Source of the DNA: Streptomyces sp. NBC_01217
Lineage (GTDB): Bacteria > Actinomycetota > Actinomycetes > Streptomycetales > Streptomycetaceae
Reading direction: 5' to 3'
Assembly (NCBI RefSeq): GCF_035994185.1
Contig: NZ_CP108538.1
Span: 8,373,501-8,437,500, forward strand
DNA length: 64,000 nucleotides
Every line of letters starts with the position of its first letter. Position 1 is the stretch's first letter. The translations under genes and the position numbers were made by a program. The notes below the pieces were generated by a model. That model made no database searches and had not been told where the DNA came from. It saw only the letters and a program-made list of their open reading frames with translations. Positions 57,030-64,000 of the stretch are shown piece by piece.

Positions 57030-57399
57030 ACGCCGGGGCCCTGCTGCGTCTGCATCCCGACAAGACCCGGATCGTCTACTGCAAGGACGCGAACAGGCGG
57101 GGCTCGTATGAGCACACAGCGTTCACGTTCCTCGGGTTCACGTTCCGCGCTCGCGCAGCGCGCAGCGCGCAGTAAGCATGGGGTGACATTTCCGTGCTTC
57201 CTTCCTGCGATCAACAAGGACGCCCTGAAGAGGCTCAGTTCCGAATTGCGCGGGTGGCGGATCCACCGGCGCACGGGGCACACCTTCGCTCAACTCGCGC
57301 GCATCATCAACCCGATCGTGCGAGGGTGGATGCAGTACTACGGAGCGTTCTATCACTCCGCGCTGAAACCCCTCCTGCGGCGCATCAACGCCTACCTGG
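57030..57399 (+). pseudogene. Group II intron reverse transcriptase/maturase, C-terminal fragment
   Basis: One frame reads LRLHPDKTRIVYCKDANRRG and TFLGFTFRAR, the end of the RT domain. After a frameshift near 57170 (repetitive cagcgcgcag) another frame continues TFPCFLPAINKDALKRLSSELRGWRIHRRTGH and IVRGWMQYYGAFYHSALKPLLRRINAYLV, the maturase X/GIIM domain. The first 300 residues, and any intron RNA domains, are absent; the end is fused to the GH1 frame at 57400. Confidence 0.82.
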
Positions 57400-58839
57400 T
57401 TCCCCGACGGCTTCCTGTGGGGCGCCTCCACCGCCGCCCACCAGATCGAGGGGAACAACACCAACAGCGACTGGTGGTGCAAGGAGATCGCGGGCGCCGT
57501 CAAGGAGCCGAGCCTGGACGCCTGCGACAGCTACCACCGCTGGCGCGAGGACATGGACCTGCTCGCAGGACTCGGCTTCACCGACTACCGCTTCAGCATC
57601 GAGTGGGCCCGCATCGAACCCGCTCCCGGCCACTTCTCCCGCGCCGAACTGGCCCACTACCGCCGCATGGTCGAGGGCGCCGTCGAGCGCGGACTGCGCC
57701 CCATGGTCACGCTCCACCACTTCACCGTGCCGCAGTGGTTCGAGGACCGCGGCGGCTGGACCGCCGACGGCGCCGTCGAACGGCTGGAGCGGCACCACGG
57801 CTTCTGGCTCAACTGGTACGACGCCCACGATGGCTCCGTCCTCACGACCTGGCCCGAGAGCGGCGACCCGGTCCGCCCCTTCCTGTCCTCCGTCGACAAC
57901 GCCTGGCTCGTGACCGGCCTGCGGATCGCGGCCCACGCCGACCCCGCCCTGCGCCCCCGTGTCGCACGACTGCTGGAAGCGGCCGACTGGTCGTACTTCT
58001 ACACGCCCTACGACCCCGCCGACCCGGCCGGCCACCCGGGCCAGTTGCGCGGCGGTTTCTGGACCGACAACGGCGAACCCACCGGCCACCACTACGGCGC
58101 CCTCAACACCGAGCCCCGCATGGCGAGCTACCTCGGCATCGCCGACGGCACCCTGCCCGGGGAGCACTACTGGCACATGTACCGCACGATGCTCCCCGAA
58201 TGGGAGCAGGAACAGAGTCCCGGAGGCGCGTACGTCACCGTCGACGGCTTCCGGATCTGGAACGGCAACTACAGCCACCGCGGCCGCAAACTCGTCCCCA
58301 CCTGGGGCGGTTCCATGTTCGAGGCCCTCATGGTGCCGCTGTTCGTGCCCGAGTCCGAGTGGTCACCGCACGCGTGGGGCACCACCCACTCCCGCTACGT
58401 ACGCAGCCAGATCGAGCACGGCCTGATCGAGCAGGCATACGGCTACTGGGGCTTCTCGCCGGCGAGCATCCCCCAGGGCGGCTACCGCGAGTACGGGGTG
58501 GACGCCATCGGACAGCAGGCCGACGGCTACCATCCCCTCGGCGTCGTCACCCCGCACGCCTCCTTCCTCGCGCTGCCGTACGCCCCGGCCGAAGCCGTCG
58601 GCAACCTCACCGCGCTCGCCCACGACTTCGGCGCGTACGACGAGGAGTACGGCTTCCGCGACTCGGTGGACGTCGTCGGCGGGCGCGTCAGCGACGCCGT
58701 CCTCGCACTCGACCAGGGCATGATCTGCGCGGCTATCGCACAGCGCCTGCGACCCGGCCTCCTTCAGCAGCCTTTCCGCACCGGCGGTTTCGCCGCGCGG
58801 GTACGGCCGCTGCTCGCCCGCGAGCGATTCAGTATCTGA
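57400..58839 (+). pseudogene. Chimeric glycoside hydrolase frame: GH1 N-terminus joined to GH144-like C-terminus
   Basis: The frame opens FPDGFLWGASTAAHQIEGNN, the standard GH1 start, without a start codon because the group II fragment lies directly in front. GH1 homology goes on through FRFSIEWARIEP-like and LHHFTVPQWFEDRGGWT to about 57780. From RHHGFWLNWYDAHDG on, the sequence is a GH144/glycoamylase-like domain (ALNTEPRMASYLGIADG, MFEALMVPLFVPE, YWGFSPAS, TPHASFLALPYAP), ending at 58839. The GH1 acid/base N-E-P motif and nucleophile lie beyond the joint and are lost. The first internal ATG is 57553. The two genes were probably adjacent and a deletion fused them in frame. Confidence 0.78.
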
Positions 58840-59008
58840 CCTGGCGGGATCAGCTTCCCTGGTGGTGGGTGCTGCGGCGGTGTGTTGCGTCGCAGCGCCA
58901 CCGCTGACCGAGCAGGAGCCGGGTGTGTCAATCTACTGACTTCGTTTTGCCAGGGTGGGGTCTGTCCATTGAACGGCTCTGTCTCACATTCGGTGGTGAC
59001 GGAGAGTT

Positions 59009-59405
59009 GTGAGGGTCGTTGACCTTCATGTGATGGATGGCAACGAGCTTGTGCGGATGGTGTTTTCGGGTCTGTCTCCGCTGGTCATGGAGGATGTGGA
59101 CGACGAGGGTGAGCGGATCGCTGTGCGGGCCCGGACGCCGCTGGACACCGCGGTCTGCCAGGTGTGCGGGGCCTCGTCGGGTCGTGTGCACGGCTATCAC
59201 TGGCGGACGGTGGCCGACGTTCCGGTCGACGGGCGACGGGTGGTGGTCCGTGTGCGGGTACGACGTCTGGTGTGTCCCACGCGAGGCTGCCGCCACACCT
59301 TCCGCGAACAGGTGCCCGGGGTGCTGGAGCGATACCAGCGACGCACGGCCCGGCTGACCGCGCAGGTCAAGGCCGTGGCCAAAGAGTTGGCGGGCCGGGG
59401 TCAAG
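59009..59405 (+). mobile_element. ISL3-family transposase, N-terminal fragment
   Basis: The frame has the zinc-finger region CQVCGASSGRVHGYHWRTVADVP and RRLVCPTRGCRHTFREQVP of ISL3 transposases, and stops matching after VKAVAKELAGRG. The DDE core is missing. The 5' part from 58900 on (ggctctgtctcac) is probably the left end of this element. Confidence 0.8.
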
Positions 59406-59429
59406 GCCCGCTGTCACGTACACCCCGAC

Positions 59430-59573
59430 GTGGCCACGAACACGATCGCCGCCAGCACCTCCCGATCCCCGTGCCGCCGCCGACCACCACCCTGCGGCCG
59501 CGTCGGCGGGCGGCGCCACCCGCTGGAACAACTCCCACAACTTATCCGGCACCAGCCGCTCAACGATCCCCAC
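59430..59573 (-). mobile_element. IS5-family transposase, N-terminal fragment
   Basis: On the minus strand the frame starts MGIVERLVPDKLWELFQRVAPP. A one-base shift later it reads RRRHGDREVLAAIVFVATSGC, the start of IS5-family DDE transposases (DUF4096-like region). Nothing of the catalytic core remains. Confidence 0.7.
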
Positions 59574-59789
59574 GTCCGCAGACTATCCAACGGTCCACAT
59601 GAGATGGCTTCTCAAGAGGCCCGATCGACTACGAGCGCGAGTACCGAGCCACCTTCGCCGAGGGACTGGCCGCATCGATCGTCTCCACGGTTCGAGGGTA
59701 TTGACACGTTGGAAAACCGCTCGATGTAGAGTGAAAAACGCCCTTGACCTGCAAGAGCAGGCAGGGAGCCGACCTTCTGGGAGTACCCA
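59574..59789. promoter_or_regulatory. panD promoter region
   Basis: A TTGACA (about 59700) is followed 18 bp on by TGTAGA, a plausible -35/-10 pair, 66 bp upstream of panD. Sequence to the left is remnant DNA from the ISL3/IS5 pile. Confidence 0.4.
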
Positions 59790-60215
59790 ATGCTGCGCAC
59801 GATGCTCAAGTCCAAGATCCACCGGGCCACCGTGACCCAGGCCGACCTGCACTACGTCGGTTCCGTCACCATCGATGCCGAGCTGATGGAGGCCGCGGAT
59901 CTGCTGCCCGGCGAGCTGGTGCACATCGTCGACATCGACAACGGCGCCCGCCTGGAGACGTACGTCATCGAGGGCGAACGCGGCTCCGGTGTCATCGGTA
60001 TCAATGGGGCCGCCGCCCACCTCGTCCACCCCGGTGACCTGGTCATCCTGATCAGCTATGCGCAGGTCGACGAAGCCGAGGCCCGTCGGCTGGCCCCGCG
60101 CATCGTGCACGTCGACGCCGACAACCGTATCGTCGCGCTGGGCGCCGACGCCTCCGAGCCGGTGCCCGGCACCGCCACCGAACGGAGCCCGCACGCCGTC
60201 CCCGCGGCGCGCTGA
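59790..60215 (+). CDS. panD: Aspartate 1-decarboxylase
   Basis: The 141-residue protein is a complete Pan[30 protein letters not shown] with the self-cleavage Gly24-Ser25 that gives the pyruvoyl group, and later [22 protein letters not shown]. It makes beta-alanine for pantothenate and CoA. The last 15 residues extend past the E. coli protein. No panB/panC are next to it; this is typical of actinobacteria where panD is unlinked. Confidence 0.95.
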   Translation: MLRTMLKSKIHRATVTQADLHYVGSVTIDAELMEAADLLPGELVHIVDIDNGARLETYVIEGERGSGVIGINGAAAHLVHPGDLVILISYAQVDEAEARRLAPRIVHVDADNRIVALGADASEPVPGTATERSPHAVPAAR

Positions 60216-60245
60216 TCAGGATCGACCATTGAGGGAGCACCCGCC

Positions 60246-60605
60246 ATGGCAGAACAGACCGACCGGCTCGAACTCGACATCCGCGACGACCGCGCGAGCG
60301 GCAATCTGCTCGCGTACGAGAACGGCAAGGCCGCCGGAGTCATCGCGTACTTCGTGATGGACGGCGACCCCGCCGCGCTCGTCGCCGTGCACACCGTCGT
60401 CGAGCCCGGCCACGAGGGCAAGGGCATCGGAGGCGCCCTCGTCGAGGAGTTCTACGCCATGGCGGGCCGCGAGGGCGTTCCCGTCGTCCCGCTCTGCCCG
60501 TACGCCGCGAAGTGGGCGCAGCGCCACCCCGACCTGGCTCCCGAACCCCCGGCCGAACTGGTGGAGCAGGCGAAGTTGCAGCTGAAGTCCCGCCCGGAGC
60601 TGTAG
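60246..60605 (+). CDS. GNAT-family N-acetyltransferase (YjdJ type)
   Basis: The 119-residue protein is a small acetyltransferase: GVIAYFVMDGDPAALVAVHTVVEPGHEGKGIGGALVEEF contains the acetyl-CoA binding R/Q-x2-G-x-G/A pattern (HEGKGIGGAL), and CPYAAKWAQRHPDLA is the conserved C-terminus of the YjdJ branch. It begins 30 bp after panD with a GAGGGAG site, so may be in the same transcript. Confidence 0.9.
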   Translation: MAEQTDRLELDIRDDRASGNLLAYENGKAAGVIAYFVMDGDPAALVAVHTVVEPGHEGKGIGGALVEEFYAMAGREGVPVVPLCPYAAKWAQRHPDLAPEPPAELVEQAKLQLKSRPEL

Positions 60606-60656
60606 ATACGTACTGCAGTGATCCACGAACCGGCCGGGCGCTGTACCGTTCGGCCG

Positions 60657-61283
60657 GTGACACTCGCCCTGCTGCACACCTCCCCGGCCCACGTCCCGGT
60701 CTTCGACGCGCTCCGGGACACGGACCATCCCGGACTCGCCCTGCGCCATCTCGTGCACGAGGACCTGCTCACCCGGGCCAGGGAATCGGGCCCCGAAGCG
60801 GTGGCGGACGATGTCCGGGCGCTGCTCGCCGGAGCCGTCGCCGAGGGTGCGTCCGCCATCCTCTGCACCTGTTCGACGATCGGCGCGGTCGCGGAGTCGG
60901 CCGCGGAGACGATCGGCGTCCCCGTGCTGCGTGTCGACCGCCCGATGGCGTCCGCAGCGGCGGAACGGGAACGCGTGGTGGTCCTCGCGGCGCTCGCCAG
61001 TACCCTGGCGCCGACCCTCGCGCTGCTCGCGGAGGAGGCGGGGGACCGGTCCGTCGAGGTCCGTACCGTCGTGGTCGACGGCGCCTGGGCGCGCTTCGAG
61101 GCCGGTGACCGCGACGGCTGTCTGGACCTGGTCGCGGCCGCGGCCGACGCGGTGAGGGACGCCGATGTGATCGTGCTGGCGCAGACGTCCATGGCCGGTG
61201 CGGTCACCCGGACGGCCACTCGGATCCCGGTGCTCTCCAGCCCTCGGCCGGGCCTCGCCGCCGCGGCAGCCGTCGCGCGCTGA
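60657..61283 (+). CDS. Asp/Glu racemase superfamily protein
   Basis: The product from GTG 60657 is 208 residues and resembles aspartate/glutamate racemase-like proteins: LALLHTSPAHVPVFDAL, ILCTCSTIGAVAESA with the first catalytic-position Cys, and VIVLAQTSMAGAV where the second Cys of true racemases is replaced by Thr/Ser. It may therefore be a lyase or isomerase of the Asp/hydantoin racemase superfamily. GTG 60618 is an alternative start. Function in the panD neighbourhood is unknown. Confidence 0.72.
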   Translation: MTLALLHTSPAHVPVFDALRDTDHPGLALRHLVHEDLLTRARESGPEAVADDVRALLAGAVAEGASAILCTCSTIGAVAESAAETIGVPVLRVDRPMASAAAERERVVVLAALASTLAPTLALLAEEAGDRSVEVRTVVVDGAWARFEAGDRDGCLDLVAAAADAVRDADVIVLAQTSMAGAVTRTATRIPVLSSPRPGLAAAAAVAR

Positions 61284-61409
61284 CCTGCGGTACGGGCTCG
61301 GGCCCCGGCGGATCATTCGGAACCCGCGCGTGCGCACTCACCAGGCGCGGGCAGCCGCTCCGGGGGACGGTGGATGAGAGATCCACCCCGAACCGCCCGG
61401 AGGCCCCCG

Positions 61410-61607
61410 ATGACCAATCCGTACCCCGACCCCGTGCCACCGGCTCCCACACCGGGACCGATGCCAGGGCCTCCGTCACCGCTGCCGGAACCGCCGCCTC
61501 CGCCGCCCGGACCCGTTCCGCCCGGCCCGGCGCCGGATCCGATTCCGAAGCCGCCCACGCCCGAGCCGATGCCGGAACCCGAGCAGTCACCGCGGTGGGC
61601 CGGATGA
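61410..61607 (+). CDS. Proline-rich microprotein
   Basis: The 65-residue protein starts at ATG 61410 behind a CGGAGG ribosome site and reads MTNPYPDPVPPAPTPGPMPG and on: about half of it is proline, in P-x and P-P-P runs, with Glu-Pro pairs at the end. It is probably disordered. The strong ribosome site supports translation. It resembles small P-rich proteins often found in Streptomyces; function unknown. Confidence 0.6.
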   Translation: MTNPYPDPVPPAPTPGPMPGPPSPLPEPPPPPPGPVPPGPAPDPIPKPPTPEPMPEPEQSPRWAG

Positions 61608-61655
61608 TCGACGCCCGACGCGCCGCGGCGGCTCCGTCCGGTGGGGCGGTGCTTC

Positions 61656-62102
61656 TCAGCCGCCGGCCAGGACGGCGTTCGCCCGCGCGGTGACCTCGGT
61701 GAGTACGCGGCCTGCCGCTGCCAGATCCTCGGCAGGCAGGCCCGCGTACAGCCGGGCCGTGATCTCGGCGATTTTGGCCCTGTGTGTCTGCTGCCGGTCA
61801 CGGCCCGCGGGCGTGAAGCCGATGCGCGGTGCGCCGTCCGCCACATCCTCCTCCAGCAGCCCTGCCGCGGTCAGCTCGGCCAGCGACGCTTCCGCGACCT
61901 CCGCTTCGATCTTCAGCGTGCCCGTCATACGGTCGACGAGCCGGTCCCGCTCGATCGACTCGCCGTTGTCCGCGATGACGTTCAGCGCCACTGACTGGTG
62001 GAAGGTGGTCTCGGTGGTGGCTAGCAGCCGTTCGAGAACGGCCCGGGTGGCGTAGTGGGCCTGGCCTATGACCTGGCCGTTGACGGTCGGTGTGGCAGTC
62101 AT
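61656..62102 (-). CDS. MarR-like winged-helix protein
   Basis: The 148-residue protein has an N-terminal helix set, a winged helix (VALNVIADNGESIERDRLVDRMTGTLKIEAEVAEASLAELTAAGLLEE) and a GFTPAGRD wing strand as in MarR proteins. It starts 2 bp after the stop of the true MarR gene, so is coupled. It may be a partner or diverged paralogue of it. Confidence 0.75.
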   Translation of the reverse strand: MTATPTVNGQVIGQAHYATRAVLERLLATTETTFHQSVALNVIADNGESIERDRLVDRMTGTLKIEAEVAEASLAELTAAGLLEEDVADGAPRIGFTPAGRDRQQTHRAKIAEITARLYAGLPAEDLAAAGRVLTEVTARANAVLAGG

Positions 62103-62104
62103 GG

Positions 62105-62593
62105 CTACTCCTTGTCCGGAACTTTCGACTTATTCGCAACTGCGGGGACCGGTACGTCCAGAAGCGTTGTCAATGTGCGGATGAACGCCCCGGTGTCCGC
62201 ACCGTCCAGCCCGCCCAGCGGGGCCAGTTGCTGGTCGAGGAGCTCTCGTACGACATCGACCGCGCGGAGTGTGACCCTGTGCCCTTCCTCGGTGAGGGAG
62301 AGCTGAACTGCCCGGGTGTCACCGGGATCGGGGGTGCGCTCGACGAGACCGGCGGTCTCCAGGGTGCGGGCCAGCTTCGACACATAGAGCGGTTCGAGCC
62401 CGGTGTGGTCGGCGAGCCGGCGCTGACTGGGCCGCAGCCCCGACCGCTGCATCCCGAGCAGTGACCCCAGCAGGGAGTACTGCGCATGTGTCAGACCGAG
62501 CGGGCCGATCGCCCGGTCGACGGCCACCCGCCACTTCATCGACAGGCGCCAGACCAGGAAGCCGGGGGTCGGTCCCGCAGGAGCGTTGCTCAT
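62105..62593 (-). CDS. MarR-family transcriptional regulator
   Basis: The 162-residue protein has the MarR winged helix LTHAQYSLLGSLLGMQRSGLRPSQRRLADHTGLEPLYVSKLARTLETAGLVERTPDPGDTRAVQLSLTEEG at residues 33-105, with the DPGDTRA wing. ATG 62593 is beside a tandem repeat (62605-62629) that covers its promoter and is the probable operator. It heads a two-gene unit with the second MarR-like gene. Confidence 0.9.
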   Translation of the reverse strand: MSNAPAGPTPGFLVWRLSMKWRVAVDRAIGPLGLTHAQYSLLGSLLGMQRSGLRPSQRRLADHTGLEPLYVSKLARTLETAGLVERTPDPGDTRAVQLSLTEEGHRVTLRAVDVVRELLDQQLAPLGGLDGADTGAFIRTLTTLLDVPVPAVANKSKVPDKE

Positions 62594-62604
62594 GACAGAT
62601 AGAG

Positions 62605-62629
62605 TACATGGCTACTATATACATGGCTA
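62605..62629. promoter_or_regulatory. Tandem repeat operator upstream of marR
   Basis: tacatggcta occurs twice (62605-62614 and 62620-62629), 15 bp apart, with A/T-rich junctions, 12 bp upstream of the marR start. The TATATA stretch between would serve as a -10 on either strand. Direct repeats at this spacing are in phase at one and a half turns. Confidence 0.6.
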
Positions 62630-62666
62630 TTAAATCCCCTGAGCGAGGGCAGGATGCGCGGGAAGC

Positions 62667-62945
62667 GTGCTGAAGCCGCTGCTCTGCCTTCCCGGCGGAC
62701 CCATGCGCGCCACCGCGCACCTCGGCGATCTCGATGGACTGTCGAAGCGGCGTCGGCTGATCATGCTCGATCTGCGGGGCACCGGTGACTCCGCCGTCCC
62801 GGCAGACCCGGCCACATACCGCTGTGATCGCCAGGTCGCGGACATCTACGCGTCCGGCGGCGCTTTCGACCCCGAGGCGACGCGCACCGCTGAGTGGGCA
62901 TCGGCCCGCTTCACCGAATCGCGGCGGACCGATGTGCTGAACCGA
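62667..62945 (+). pseudogene. Alpha/beta hydrolase (proline iminopeptidase-like), internally deleted
   Basis: GTG 62667 opens a frame with LLCLPGGPMRATAHLGDLDGL and LIMLDLRGTGDSAVPADPATYRCDRQVAD, the N-terminal oxyanion and strand region of alpha/beta hydrolases. It then jumps to IYASGGAFDPEATRTAEWASARF, a region that in intact relatives lies far beyond the nucleophile elbow. The Gly-x-Ser-x-Gly segment is missing. It is divergent from marR and its promoter would be shared. Confidence 0.65.
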
Positions 62946-62957
62946 CCCGGACGGCGC

Positions 62958-64000
62958 TCAGATGGTGGGCGGCCGCACCGGCGCCGGTCCCAGCGTGGTG
63001 CTGCCGGGAGCGGCCCGGTGTCCGAGCCCCGTCCGGTAGGCGTCCATCGCCGCCTCGGTCCGCCCCAGGCGCCGCAGCAGATCGCCCAGGAGCCTGCAGA
63101 TGTCCGCGAGATCACCCGCGGCTCCCGCCCGCTCCAGCAGGGACAGCGCGTTGACGTAGTGCTCCTCGGCGGAATCGAGCTCGCCCCGGTCCTCGTGGAT
63201 GAGGCCGAGCAGCCGGTGCGCGCCTGCGGCGTGGACCGAGCCCCGTTCGGGGTGCAGTTCGCCGAGGAGGCGGTGCAGGAGCTCCTGGGCTTCGGCCGTC
63301 TTGTCGCGCCGGCGCAGCACATCGGCAAGCTCCACCTCGACCTGCGACGTGTACAGGGCGGCCCGTTTCGATGCCAGCATGTCGCGGGCGGCCCGCAGTT
63401 CGGTCTCGGCGCCGGACAGATCACCGTCCTGTGCGTGGACATAGCCGCGCATCCAGTGGCAGTGCGCCAACTCCGTACGGATCTGCAGCTGTTGGTAGAT
63501 CTCGGCCGCCTTGGCGAGGGAGGCGTCCGCCTCCGCGGTGCGGCCCGCCGCTATGAGCGTGCGGGCGACGCTCCGGTGCAGCCCGGCGATCAGCTCCGGA
63601 TCGGACACCTGTGGGGCGAGAGCCAGCGCCAGTTCGCCCGCCTGGGCCGCGCGGGCATGGGCGCCCATGTCCATGTACGGCGCGATCGCGGCCGTGTACA
63701 GCAGCAGGAGTGCGCCGGGGTCCTGCAGTCCGGAGGCGTTGAGCTCGTCGATGGCGCTCTCCAGCAGGTAGCAGGAGTAGCGGAGTTCACCGGCCAGGAG
63801 GTGGGCTACGGCCCGGCCGCGGATGGCCGGGGCGCGCCGGGGGAGCGGTGCGTCGGCGAGCAGCTTCTCCGCGGCCTCGAAGTGCCCACGGGCCACGGGC
63901 AGATCGCCCGTCTCCAGCGCGCACTGGCCGAGCCCGAGCCGGGCCGTGGCGCGTTCGCCGTCGAGGCCGTGCCGGTCGGCATCGGCGAGCAGCCGGGTGT
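62958..64000 (-). CDS. Tetratricopeptide-repeat regulatory protein, partial
   Basis: The frame is open from the right edge to 62958, 347 residues visible. It contains about seven TPR-type helix pairs (LLADADRHGLDGERATARLGLG, AEADASLAKAAEIYQQLQIRTELAHC, GAETELRAARDML, AEAQELLHRLLGE, DSAEEHYVNALSLLERAG, EAAMDAYRTGLG). This is the C-terminal sensor half of Streptomyces regulators of the AfsR/SARP or XRE-TPR type. The DNA-binding part lies outside the window. Confidence 0.75.
   Translation of the reverse strand, partial: TRLLADADRHGLDGERATARLGLGQCALETGDLPVARGHFEAAEKLLADAPLPRRAPAIRGRAVAHLLAGELRYSCYLLESAIDELNASGLQDPGALLLLYTAAIAPYMDMGAHARAAQAGELALALAPQVSDPELIAGLHRSVARTLIAAGRTAEADASLAKAAEIYQQLQIRTELAHCHWMRGYVHAQDGDLSGAETELRAARDMLASKRAALYTSQVEVELADVLRRRDKTAEAQELLHRLLGELHPERGSVHAAGAHRLLGLIHEDRGELDSAEEHYVNALSLLERAGAAGDLADICRLLGDLLRRLGRTEAAMDAYRTGLGHRAAPGSTTLGPAPVRPPTI

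Overview
The window is high-GC actinobacterial DNA and almost certainly comes from a Streptomyces chromosome, probably an arm or arm-proximal region. The evidence is the strong G/C third-position bias, frequent GTG starts, GTGA/ATGA start-stop overlaps, the dominance of TetR/MarR/HxlR/PadR/IclR/AraC regulators with dehydrogenases, secreted proteins with Streptomyces-type signal peptides, and a dense graveyard of IS3, IS110, IS1380, IS5, ISL3 and group II intron pieces. I recognised no rRNA, tRNA or CRISPR array.

Layout. 1-9 kb: metallophosphoesterase (partial), DUF4331 protein, SpoIIE/PP2C phosphatase, Nudix hydrolase, an SPFH/band 7 plus NAD-kinase-like pair under a twin-operator promoter, an SDR, and a TetR/PAP2/DMT-permease divergon with a very dense palindromic control region. 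9-19 kb: PadR and FadH-type dienoyl-CoA reductase, a perfect 52-bp palindrome, DoxX, a complete three-subunit molybdenum aldehyde/xanthine dehydrogenase of PaoABC type, a TetR/aldo-keto reductase divergon and an SDR. 19-25 kb: a very large secreted metallophosphoesterase with a three-copy module of unknown function, followed by a HupE/UreJ-type membrane protein. 25-30.5 kb: HxlR regulator with an amber-interrupted azoreductase, the scar of a deleted molybdenum hydroxylase operon ahead of an XdhC gene, a frameshifted SDR, and an SDR/AraC divergon. 30.5-39.8 kb: a coherent IclR-controlled sugar-acid catabolic cluster (lactonase, IclR, sugar-acid dehydratase, Zn alcohol dehydrogenase, U32-like protein, ChvE-MmsA-MmsB sugar ABC transporter) with a shared operator found upstream of both operons.

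40-51.5 kb is in decay: a second molybdenum hydroxylase locus (XdhC intact, large subunit frameshifted, FAD subunit truncated) ends in a pile of transposase remnants, including an IS110-type element inserted inside an IS3 element; one AT-richer regulator gene sits in the middle. 51.8-56 kb holds an exported pair: an RHS/YD-repeat protein ending in a prokaryotic phospholipase A2 domain, and a subtilase with three P domains. 56-59.7 kb is a second graveyard, where a group II intron reverse transcriptase fragment abuts a chimeric GH1-GH144 reading frame. From 59.8 kb ordinary genes resume: panD, a GNAT acetyltransferase, an Asp/Glu racemase-like protein, a proline-rich microprotein, two MarR-like regulators, a deleted alpha/beta hydrolase, and a TPR regulator that runs off the edge.

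The best candidates for something undescribed are the triplicated module of the secreted phosphoesterase and its HupE partner, the RHS-PLA2/subtilase pair, the twin-operator SPFH/NAD-kinase operon, and the nested palindromes at the TetR/PAP2 and fadH/doxX divergons.
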